64,000 nucleotides of DNA from Neospora caninum Liverpool (Eukaryota > Apicomplexa > Conoidasida > Eucoccidiorida > Sarcocystidae). The position numbers and the translations under genes were made by a program. Each line of letters begins with the position of its first letter. The stretch's first letter is position 1. The notes under the pieces were generated by a model, which saw only the letters and a program-made list of their open reading frames with translations, made no database searches and was not told the origin of the DNA. The DNA lies in assembly GCF_000208865.1 (NCBI RefSeq), contig NC_018395.1, positions 5,814,839 through 5,878,838 on the forward strand, read 5' to 3'. Below are positions 49,614-57,492 of this stretch, piece after piece.

Positions 49614-51831
49614 TCAGCGCACATGGAAATATGTATATCCTCGTTTTTATACATTTGTAAACATGTCCGCGGTTGTCCATATATGCGTAGAGATTTACAT
49701 AGATGTGTATGCAAATATATATATATATATATATGTACACGGAGAACGACATACATGTACAGATACAGATATAGCAACACGGCCAGATCTATGGCTCTAT
49801 GCACGCCTCTATATACATATATATGCATGTACGTAGATATATGAGTTTTGCATTTGTTTTCCGTGTCGTTCCGTTTCTCTTCGCTGTCGGTCTTTCTTAC
49901 AACGGCGTTTTGCGTGGCATCTGAGCCAAAGCGGGCGCGGAGTGTTCCCTTCGCGATTCGGCGCGCTCGGGCGCTGTCGGCTGGGCCGCAAAGCAGCGTC
50001 CATCTTCTGATCGCTGCCTGGCCCTCGAGAATCAAGACCGCTGCACGCCCAAAAGATGCGCAGTTTCGTTTCTGTTTCGCTCGGGTTTTCCGCTTGTCTG
50101 GCAGCTAAAAACCACAGAGAAGTGCGCGAGCGATGCAGCCTCCGGCGGCTCTGGACCACAGCGCTCCTGCACGGGCAGCACCAAACGTCGTAGACTGTCG
50201 GTGCCGCTTTCCCTTTTCTCGGTGATGCTCGCGGGAGGCTCGAGAAGGTTTTGGAGGAAACCGCGGGCAAGTCCCGACCTCCCAGCTTAACGGACTTCAT
50301 CGAGAACCACAATGGGCACGCAGAGTCGTCTTCGGCCCTTCAGCCTTTTTCGCAGCACATCCGCTCAGTTGCACACGAGAAGACCGCCACGAGATGTCGA
50401 CGTAGACAGAGGTAGATATCTGTGGAACGCGGTCGCAACCGACACAAAGAAGGCCAGCCCAGAGCTCGAAGCTGGCGTCACTGTGGATGCAACGAAAAGC
50501 GAATCGTGTTCAAGTGCCGCAAGGCACACGCGTCCGGACATGAGGAGACGAGCAGCCTCACGCGCCCACTTGCCCCCTCAGCAGCTCGAGATTGCGTCGC
50601 CGTTGTTGCGAGGGCCAAACTGAATTGCCGTCCTACCTACTCCATCCGAGCCTGTGAGAAACAGGCGAAGATCGTCGAAGAAAGGCTGAAAGCAAAAGAG
50701 CCAAATCACGCGGTCGTCAAAGCTGTGGTGAGACGGACAAAGGGTGTTTTCCGCCTGTGCGAAAGCATGTGAAGAGAAAGTTTCATGGCCGTGGAATTCC
50801 GGTGGGGACACGAAGATGTAGCAAAAAAAGAACGACGATGAGGGCCCGAATCAGAATTCCCACGGTTCTGTTGACGTTGAGAAAAAACTTCCACACCCCG
50901 GCTGCTGCTCAGCTGAGACGGCAAGCACATCTCTTCACCGGTACAGAAAGATGCATAGATCGTTGCTTCTTTGTATACAACCATCCACACATGTAATGGT
51001 ACATGCACGCATATGTAAAGATATACACACATCGGGACATCTACATATCTAGATCAGCATACACATGTATATATATATATAGATAAATATGGATACATGT
51101 GTCCATTTACATACGCGCAGATCGACCCAAGTCTCCCTGACTATGTACTGCTTTTCACATCCATATGCATGTATGTAAATATATGTGTCCCTACGGACTA
51201 GTGGTGTCACCTATCGAGCGTTTTCTGCTCACAGACGTTGTGTGTCCGTTTCGACCTTTCTGTTGCTCACCTTATCTTTGTGCTCTTCGTACACAGCATC
51301 GACTGCTGTTTCAGTTAAGCGCAGGTGCCTCTGGCAAATGATGTCGAGTCCCGAATCCAGGATTTCGTCTCTGATCTGCTCAAACGCCCCGGCAGCCACG
51401 GCGTCCGGTTTGATCATCGCGAACGTCCTCTCGACTGGACACCTGTCAACTGCAAGGAGGCGCGCGCAAGGCGACGAAAAACGCGATACATCGGACCTGA
51501 GCAGTGAACGCGGTTTTCTACAGACAGCAGCGTGTTCCTGTGCATCTGTGTGGATGGTTCACGAGAGTGGGAGCATTGTGCATCGTCACAGCTGTTCCAG
51601 CTTGAGAGAGATGAAGAGCGAAGCTCAGGGAGACAGAGAGCAGAGTTGCCGAGAGAGAGAAACTACCTGGATAGATAAAGAGAGAAATGTGCGTAGGGAA
51701 ACAAAGAGGGATGATTTCGACAGAGATACACAGGCAGAAACAGTCGCTGGTAGACACAGAGAAAGAGAGAGAGAGACATCGAGAGATTGCTCGTATAAAC
51801 ACACAGGCAAACGCATACATACATACATACA

Positions 51832-51863
<32 letters not shown>

Positions 51864-54800
51864 CACCTACATACGTATATACATACATACATACCGAAAG
51901 GGTACGACACAAAGGCAGTTGTCGACCTTCCCAGGAAAGGGTGATTTGTAGAAACGTAGGAATCCCATGTTCTAAAGCGTAGCCGGGAGTCCAGCTTTTC
52001 AGTTGTTTTCCGTTTGGTATTGCGCACCTTGAGTAAATAAGAAAACGGAAGGGTGCATTACCAAACCTAACGAGAATGAACGGGTTAGGTAATGCCGGCT
52101 CGAACACATGAGCTCTGTAAGTTTCATGGTGTCATGAGGCGACCGCAGACCCTGAGATTGCGAAGGACGAGTGTCAGATGCAAGCCTGTGTCGACACGCC
52201 GAATTCCTTTACATGTACAGACGTTCCTTTCTATGAATAAGTCTTCATTCAAATGTGCAAGAAGCGGGGAGTCACGGAATGCGCCGGGGTACAAACGGTT
52301 GTTCTGGGGGGATGCTTTGTTATCTGCTCGCTTTTTTTTTCGCCTACGACAGGGAAAGAAGAATTCCATGTCACGTTGAAACGCCCAGTCGCAGCCGCTG
52401 CAGTAGAAGCCCGCGAAGCCGTCATCGGGGAGGAACAGCGCGCGTAGACTGAAGAAAAAGCGCACAGGAGGACTGCACTCTATGGGGAGACCCCAACAAA
52501 GGCACCTGTGAACGAGTCCTGACACGCGCGAATGTGGACGAAACCGAGAGCGATCAGAGACCACTTGCCGAAAAGCGACGGAGAAGCTGAGCCAAGAGGC
52601 GCCGCTTGTGTTTGCCTCTTGTAGGAGCCGTATGCTTCCCACATGGCCCACTTCTCTTCCATCAAAGACGCAAGCGAACCAGAGGACGAGCGACGAAGGC
52701 CACGCACTTTGGATGACCCGATTCTTGCGCCTTCTTCGCCTCTTGAACATCTTCTGGGCCGACTACGTCGAGGAGACGCGAGACGGTCAGACCCTCGGGG
52801 TGCTGAAGAACTTGGAGGCGGACCAGGCCGGAGCAAACTTGAGAAATAAAAACCGACCTCTCCGTCGACGCCGGAGTCTCCTCGAAGAACCGCGCCGCTT
52901 CAGTCTGCAGGGTAACAAAGCCTTCATAGATAAAACCGCAATTCATCTGGTATTTCTATACCTAAGTATATGTATATATGTGGATACATAGATATACGAG
53001 TGCATATCCGTGCGGCTCCCTACACGCACTTAACAGTATTCATCTGTGCGAATACACATGCGTACATATGTGCATAAGTACACATGTGAAAATATCCGTC
53101 CACGTCGCTCTCTTGCTCTGTCTCTCGATAAATATATATATATATATGTTTATAATATGTACAGCAGGTGTTGCGCGCATGCATATCGTCTCATTCCTTA
53201 CGACCTACATGTGCATGCGTTGGGTGCATAGGATGCATATCTTTGTAGAGGCCCGCGTTTGGTGAAGTTGAAAGATTCAGTTTTTCAATGTGTGACTTCT
53301 CTACGTATTTCGATGTGCAGCAGTGCGTTTGGATGGTGAGGGTGCACACAGGCGCACTACTGTTTTCCTTCGAGCAGCTTGTAAAGCGCTCTCTTTAGAA
53401 CGGAGAGAGACAGCCGATCGGGGGGGAACCGTGTCTGGGTAGGAGCATCCCTTTCCTCGACGAGGCGATCTTTTTTCCCTGGCGGTTCGCTGTTGGGCCC
53501 AAAGTGGCGTGAGGTAAAGATTGCTGGATCATCTCACAAACAGACGCGTGCCTGCCGGACCGGTCCAAACTGTCTCTCTTACGTGCGTGAAGCAGAATTC
53601 CTTTTCCCGGATGATGTCGAAGTCCTTGTCGAGGAGGAAGTCGACGATCGAAGGGATCTGCCAGCAAAACCCGGCACGCGACGGAATCCAAACACATGAT
53701 GTCGAAAAGCTCTCGTCTCGTTTGTATCTGAGGAAAGCAAATATGCTCTCAATGTATAACCGCACACAGACAAAACATGAAACCACGCCGACACAGGCAC
53801 ACGAGCACACATGTACACGTATATTCGTTAAGATAGAAACGCATATGTATATATATCTGTACAGCGGCAAAGCGTAAGATTTGAACGCATTTGAAAAGAC
53901 ACTTGCCCTTTTTTGGTGGGGACGTCTGTTCAGTTTTTTGTCTCACCTGAGACTCTCCCACAAATACAACACACGTGGCTTCCTACCCAGAAACTCTACA
54001 TACACCACTGCACGGGTATTCCGGCAACGCAAAACAGCGTTCCTGTCTACATCTACACAAGGTGAAAGGGGGTATGTGTAAGACGCTGAACAGTCAAGAC
54101 TGAACATAGTGAACGAAGGGTGAGGACCGCGCAGCCTTTCGCTGCTTCGTGAGACGCTTGAGAGCGTTATATCGCCGCGTTCCGTCCTCCTCCCTGTGGA
54201 TGTGGCGTGTGCCCGAAAGCGCCAGCGGCGAGTGCGGCCCTTGTCTCACCTTTTCCGTTCTCATGATCTCCGGAAAAATGAGGAGAACGGCCCCGTCTCC
54301 CCGGTGTGTTACCGCCATCGTTTTCTGGCAATTAACAACACAGGCAAAGCTCTTGAAAAACAGACGTTCACCAAAAGAAAAATGGTCTCCCTCACCCAGT
54401 GTTACAATTACTCGCAAATATATATATATATATATGTATATATGTATATATGTATATGCAGATGAGCATGCAGATACGCACATAGAGACCCAAACATGCA
54501 TATGTTTACATGCGTTTTGTTTGTATGGTGAGTGGGCGACGAAGGCAGGAAAGAGAAGACTCTACGCTGATTCTGTCAAACTTCAGCGAGTGAAACATCA
54601 ACGATAAACACAACCATCGCTGGAAAACACGAAGAGAGGGGTTAGAACAGAGAACAAGAGGGAGACCAAGAAGTACAGTAAGAGAGAGAATGAGAGAGAG
54701 AATAAGAAGGGAAATAAGAGAGACGTAGAGAATGAGAACAAGCAAGAGAGAATACGACGGAGAACAAGCAAGAGAGAATACGAAAACGAACAAGCAAGAG

Positions 54801-56340
54801 AGAATACGAAGGAGAACAAGAGAGAGATTACGAGAACGAATAAACGTGGATCAAGATAAAGAGAAAAGTAACGAGAGATTAAAGGAGATGTGCACACGTA
54901 CAGGCCCTCTTTTGACAGTGGTGTGTACTTCCGCACTCACTGAGAAGGATAAAGGGATTGCTTGCAAGGGTCGTCTTTTTCGCGTCAGGCAAGAAAACGG
55001 AGAATGATGCTTTCGCTTGGTTTTTGAGCCAAAAAGAGATCCTTCAAGCTGTGCGCCTCTCGGGTGAAGAACAACAGCGTCGTATTCTTCCTCGAACACG
55101 CGATTTCCTCACGATGCCACGCAGAACTCAAACAAAAATCCTCTCCAGAGAGAGAGAACCGTCCAACCCTCCTGCTGTTCGTCTCATGACAGCGCGCGGT
55201 TTACGCGCAGAGTATTGGTATGAGTCGATTCATCTACATAAACCAACTTGTGGAGTTAAGTGTAAAAGCACATGTGGTTGGTTATATATAGTTCTATATG
55301 TGGGTAAGGCATAACAGACAAGGCTGCCTGTATATGGAAACCTACATATGTACATAGGTGTATGTATCTCTACATTTTTATGTATAGTTGAGTATCGATC
55401 CGCAAAGGCCCGTCAAGGTAGCAGTTGATAGTTGCGAATGAGATTTGGAGATTTAAGGCCTTTATCAATGTGGAGAGTTGCTGTACTTGATGGATAAAGG
55501 TTTATTTTGCACTTGACCAAGGCGTTCATGCTGAGCGTGCTTGCACGACTGTTGGAGAAAGAAGAGCTGAGATTTGCACGTTCGAAACAGGCTGCGGAGC
55601 CGGTTCTGCGAAATTCCAAGCGGGTGGTCTCGCTCTCTGGAAGTAAGGTGGCGAGTCGCTAGGGCTCGCAAGAGGAAACGAAGAAGACAAAATACTGGAA
55701 GCAAAAAGCAGTCTCTTTGCGAGAGTCCTCGATTTCTTCGCTCACGACAACGAAGATAGATCCAAACACCTGCATATAGATATGTATGTCGGCATGTCCA
55801 TCCGATGTTCGGAGATAAAGGCGCGGAGCGAGAGAGAGAGAGTGATGTGCACAACTCTATGAAAGCAAGATTCTTCAGGGAAGCTGGTGCCTAGAAAGGG
55901 TGTTTCCTCCGCAGAGCAGAAGCCGCGCATCGCAGGAACTTCAGACTCTTCGAGCTCGTCCAGCAAAGGCCAAAGACTGGAGAGAGATTAAAGGGGCTGT
56001 ATGGGTTTCTCGGTGTAGGAGCGCAGACGCAAAAGGACTTTTTCCGCCAACTCTCACCGTTTCCTGTCGCGCGTCGATCGCGGGGGGGAGAGGCGCGGCC
56101 TGCGTGTTTCGGCTTACAGAGTTTTGAAATTGTCTCTGCTTTCTGTTCGTGGAAAGGCACTCCTTCTGTCGACAGGAACGGCACGAAGAGGAAACGGATC
56201 GTCTGTGTCTTTCCGCTTTTTTTCGCAAAAAGTAGTTCACTGCTAGATGCTATAGAAAACGCGGTTTCGCTCTCACCCCCCACGCGCTCTTTCTCTCGAG
56301 TCTCCGCTGCACACCTTTGCGCTTCCCCTACAAGCGACAT
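34700..56340 (-). CDS. Multidomain nucleotide kinase: three NDK domains, Dpy-30 motif and about six adenylate-kinase-like modules
   Basis: Exons on the - strand encode, in order: an N-terminal region (start ATG at 56,340), a degenerate NDK domain, NDK-A, NDK-B, a Dpy-30 motif, AK1 with a normal P-loop, then AK2 to about AK6 with altered P-loops. Phase-consistent exons: 51271-51442, 50637-50685, 49901-50040, 48789-49007, 47971-48311, 46727-46851, 45986-46212, 44998-45274, 44732-44818, 44496-44578, 43707-43932, 43039-43106, 42225-42377, 41587-41847, 40766-40943, 39841-39917, 39360-39427, 38840-38949, 38282-38460, 37711-37776, 37315-37408, 36455-36670. NDKs exchange phosphate between NTPs and NDPs; AKs interconvert AMP, ADP and ATP. 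NDK, Dpy-30 and AK domains recur in ciliary radial-spoke and central-pair proteins, so a microgamete flagellum role is likely (inference). The 5' exons between 51.5 and 56.1 kb and the 3' end are not fully resolved. Two adjacent genes instead of one cannot be excluded upstream of 51.5 kb. Confidence 0.7.
34760..36560 (-). CDS. AK5 and AK6: partial adenylate-kinase-like modules near the 3' end
   Basis: AK5 starts in exon 36455-36670 with [20 protein letters not shown] in place of a P-loop. Around 36,150-36,234 [16 protein letters not shown] resembles LLDGFPRTVAQA. A further frame at about 35,840-36,106 has [18 protein letters not shown] and [16 protein letters not shown]. About 35,440-35,540 encodes [11 protein letters not shown] and [10 protein letters not shown], which ends at a GCA|GTATGC donor. 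About 34,760-35,030 encodes a possible tail with [10 protein letters not shown]. Exon phases here are not resolved, and a competing + strand frame exists at 34,786-35,079. Treat as likely coding with uncertain boundaries. Confidence 0.45.
35749..35820. repeat. Compound (TA)n tract
   Basis: TA runs broken by TGTATA and TTTATA interruptions, within the 3' part of the NDK/AK gene. Confidence 0.95.
36560..38949 (-). CDS. AK4: adenylate-kinase-like module, degenerate P-loop
   Basis: Exons 38840-38949, 38282-38460, 37711-37776, 37315-37408 and the first half of 36455-36670. The loop position is [20 protein letters not shown]. The AMP motif is [12 protein letters not shown], joined across an intron to [20 protein letters not shown], the expected 'QA..L...g..ld.vv.l.v'. 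[18 protein letters not shown] resembles the R.DD..e segment, and [18 protein letters not shown] is the usual C-terminal strand. Confidence 0.75.
36936..36967. repeat. (TA)n tract in an intron
   Basis: About 16 TA units in the intron upstream of exon 36455-36670 of the NDK/AK gene. Confidence 0.95.
37083..37220. repeat. (GTAT)n / (GATA)n tetranucleotide array
   Basis: Starts as GTAT repeats and turns into a long GATA run (about 37,103-37,150), then imperfect GATA with ACATAC interruptions. It is intronic, close to an AK4 exon. Confidence 0.95.
38035..38110. repeat. TCTCTT-type pyrimidine repeat
   Basis: Imperfect CTCTCTTTCT units on the + strand (purine-rich on the coding strand of the NDK/AK gene), in the intron between two AK4 exons. 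Confidence 0.9.
39360..41847 (-). CDS. AK3: adenylate-kinase-like module, degenerate P-loop
   Basis: Exons 41587-41847, 40766-40943, 39841-39917 and 39360-39427. The loop position is [20 protein letters not shown], with GPPG kept and GKT lost, followed by [12 protein letters not shown]. The second motif is [20 protein letters not shown], with the PRT of LDGFPRT kept. The LID/tail part is [19 protein letters not shown] and [20 protein letters not shown]. All four junctions are phase-consistent (0, 1, 0, 2). Confidence 0.7.
40070..40230. repeat. (TA)n tracts in an intron
   Basis: A compound run at about 40,070-40,142 and a second at about 40,205-40,229, in the intron between two AK3 exons. Confidence 0.95.
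41130..41222. repeat. Compound (TA)n tract
   Basis: TA runs with TATGTATATA interruptions, in the intron between the first two AK3 exons. Confidence 0.95.
42225..43932 (-). CDS. AK2: adenylate-kinase-like module, degenerate P-loop
   Basis: Exons 43707-43932, 43039-43106 and 42225-42377. The P-loop position reads [20 protein letters not shown]: the PPG remains but the GK[ST] is gone. The AMP-motif analogue [19 protein letters not shown] is well kept. The tail has [17 protein letters not shown] and [18 protein letters not shown]. Probably a non-catalytic structural copy. The donor after the first exon (CAGG|GTGCGC) is chosen because only this phase leads into the DFPLTVKQ frame. Confidence 0.7.
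44253..45485. repeat. (TA)n tracts flanking the AK1 exons
   Basis: Tracts at about 44,253-44,275 and 45,420-45,485 lie in introns on either side of the 44.5-45.3 kb AK1 exons; the sequence between the two tracts is mostly coding. Confidence 0.8.
44496..46212 (-). CDS. AK1: adenylate-kinase-like module with intact P-loop
   Basis: Exons 45986-46212, 44998-45274, 44732-44818 and 44496-44578 join in phase. The nucleotide-binding loop is [20 protein letters not shown], a normal GxxxxGK-type loop. The NMP-binding part has [13 protein letters not shown] and [20 protein letters not shown], where classical AKs have LDGFPRT...QA. Next come [16 protein letters not shown] and a tail with [17 protein letters not shown], like the usual 'G.l..iD.....eV'. 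It is the only module in the array whose P-loop looks able to bind ATP. Confidence 0.75.
46486..46556. repeat. Compound (TA)n tract
   Basis: TA runs broken by TTTATAT, in the intron between the Dpy-30 exon and AK1. Confidence 0.95.
46727..48020 (-). CDS. Dpy-30 motif after NDK-B
   Basis: The end of exon 47971-48311 ([20 protein letters not shown]) joins in phase 2 to exon 46727-46851 ([20 protein letters not shown], then DWLEKNA). The pattern 'Y...v.P....GL..L...kP.....yLAdWL..N' is that of Dpy-30 dimerisation helices. These dock on amphipathic helices of partners, for example in radial spokes and histone methyltransferase complexes. NDK plus Dpy-30 is the arrangement of NME5/RSP23. The donor is CGACAG|GTGAAG, phase 1. 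Confidence 0.7.
47836..47900. repeat. (TA)n tract next to NDK-B
   Basis: About 14 TA units followed by AAATATACATATATATG variants, just 3' of the NDK-B exon in its intron. Confidence 0.9.
47990..48940 (-). CDS. NDK-B: second conserved NDK domain
   Basis: Encoded by the rest of exon 48789-49007 ([20 protein letters not shown]) and exon 47971-48311 ([20 protein letters not shown], then [20 protein letters not shown], then [13 protein letters not shown]). The histidine is kept in NVVHASE, although the usual Gly-Ser-Asp after it is Ala-Ser-Glu. The FFPE ending matches NME5-type NDK domains, which are also followed by a Dpy-30 motif. Activity is plausible but less certain than for NDK-A. Confidence 0.8.
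48940..51442 (-). CDS. NDK-A: likely active nucleoside diphosphate kinase domain
   Basis: Encoded by 51271-51442, 50637-50685, 49901-50040 and the start of 48789-49007, phases 0, 1, 0 across the junctions. Motifs in order: [71 protein letters not shown], and across the last junction [16 protein letters not shown]. The catalytic His in NxxHGS is present, as are the KPD Lys and the Arg before FG. It has the features of an active phosphohistidine enzyme. The domain runs straight into NDK-B. Confidence 0.8.
49560..49735. repeat. (TA)n / (GA)n tracts in an intron
   Basis: A TA run at about 49,560-49,581 is followed directly by a GAGA run to about 49,613. A second TA run lies at 49,716-49,735. All are in the intron between two NDK-A exons. 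Confidence 0.9.
51814..51898. repeat. (CATA)n tetranucleotide array
   Basis: About 12 perfect CATA units followed by a short degenerate stretch, in the intron just upstream of the first NDK-A exon. Confidence 0.95.
52700..54324 (-). CDS. NDK-0: N-terminal degenerate NDK domain
   Basis: Three exons join in phase 0: 54250-54324 ([20 protein letters not shown]), 53583-53657 ([20 protein letters not shown]) and 52904 down to about 52,700 ([13 protein letters not shown], then [10 protein letters not shown], then [17 protein letters not shown]). The order of strand, helix, 'FF', 'SG' and 'GPxD..eA' follows the NDK fold. The usual KPD is replaced by FPE, and I see no NxxHGSD histidine motif. The domain is therefore probably structural. 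Its 3' exon boundary is uncertain. Confidence 0.6.
54417..54460. repeat. (TA)n tract
   Basis: TA run then TATGTATA variants, about 90 bases upstream (coding sense) of the NDK-0 exon. Confidence 0.9.
54632..54845. repeat. Purine-rich minisatellite
   Basis: Imperfect repeats of the type AACAAGCAAGAGAGAATACG and GAGAGAGAATAAGA. Three near-identical copies of the first unit lie between about 54,735 and 54,820. It lies in a presumed intron of the NDK/AK gene. Confidence 0.9.
56118..56340 (-). CDS. Probable first exon of the NDK/AK gene
   Basis: ATG at 56,340 lies in the favourable context AGAAAATG. It opens 74 codons ending at a CTCT|GTAAGC donor: [18 protein letters not shown], a Ser-rich stretch, then [18 protein letters not shown]. 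No domain is recognised. Linkage to the NDK exons is inferred from strand and spacing; the connecting exon (perhaps near 55.8-55.95 or 55.5-55.6 kb) is not resolved. Confidence 0.45.
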
Positions 56341-57370
56341 TTTCTCTCCGCTTCTAAAATACGCCTAAGATGGAGACAAGAACGTTCTTCCGCAAAAAAA
56401 GTTCGTTCTATCAAACCCGTCCACAGGCACATGCCTTCTCCACACACTCGCCGTCTCTCGGTTTTCTTGTGGAGGCAAAACACACGGAAAAGTTGCCCAC
56501 GCGGCGGTCTTTCTCCTCAGAAAGAACCTGCCGGCATCGCTCTCCGCCTCCACACAGAAGGGGCTTTCCCTCCCGCGAAGCTGCTCCGTTGTGACCCAGT
56601 CTTTTCCGAAAAATACCTCTTTTCCCCCCGCTCGGTGTCCGAGCTGCACGTCCAACTGAGAGCGGAACACAGCGAGACACACAAAGCGATTTGTATTGTC
56701 AGCGCGGCAACTCGAGGCCGACTTCTCGACACTTTTCGTCGCTAGACTCCTGCACGGATACTCGTATTTTTCAGCGCATTTTCGTTCCTTTCAGAATGGC
56801 TAAGAAAGGAAGGAGCATAACTGCGCAAATGTGTGCGAAGGAAAATGGAGAGCAGAAAAATCGAGCGTTTTTTCTGCCTCTGTGTGTGGCGGCGCCGTCG
56901 AAGGGGAGCGTGCGCGCCTTCCTCTAAACGGAGAACCACCTCCACTGTCTGAGCTGCGATTCCTAAGATCCGGCTTCGTTTTTGAAGACACGCAGTGCTT
57001 TGTGTTGCCTCGAATGTTTTGCCTCCCGTTGCCCCGAGTCTCCCGCGACGAGACATATCCATAGGACAGAGTCGCTCGCTCTCCTTTTTCTTCGTGTCTG
57101 TGTGTGTGAGTTCCTCTCTTTCGTTTTGTCAAGTTTTTGGGGTGTATCTGCGAGAACGCAGACGAGGAAGGTTCAGGAGTGTCGCTGCGTTCTCCCTGAA
57201 CCCTGAAGACATTTCTTTATCGAACCTCTCTCTACAGTCCCTTCGTTCGTGTCTCTTTTCCCCTCTCTGAGTTCGTGTCACCCTCCCTTCGCCTTCTTGT
57301 CCCCTGTCTCGTTGCTCTCTTGCTTTATTTCCCGCTCTCCGGCTCTGAAGTTTCCAAGGAAGGCAACGCG
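56341..57370. promoter_or_regulatory. Divergent intergenic region between the NDK/AK gene and the MSC gene
   Basis: About 1 kb separates the two start codons, which face away from each other. Both promoters and 5' UTRs should lie here. I saw no TATA-like box, and no motif that I can assign with confidence. Short frames occur on both strands but have no domain content. The assignment as regulatory rests on position only. Confidence 0.4.
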
Positions 57371-57492
57371 ATGGAAGAACCTCCGTTTCGCGAGGTGATT
57401 GGGGAGGGAAATTCTCACAGAAGGATTCCGTCGCCTTGGCATGGACGCACTCGACGGCAGGGAGACAGCGACGACGAAAACAGCCTCGCAGA
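57371..57492 (+). CDS. Exon 1 of the MSC gene
   Basis: ATG in context CAACGCGATGG, ending at GCAGA|GTGAGT (phase 2). It encodes MEEPPFREVIGEGNSHRR and a charged stretch. The frame is open upstream with a signal-like hydrophobic run, but no ATG precedes this one in the frame, so I use this start. Confidence 0.55.

Noticed and set aside
54958..55314. Plus-strand frame of 118 codons
   Set aside because: It lies within the span of the - strand gene and has no splice partners or recognisable domain.
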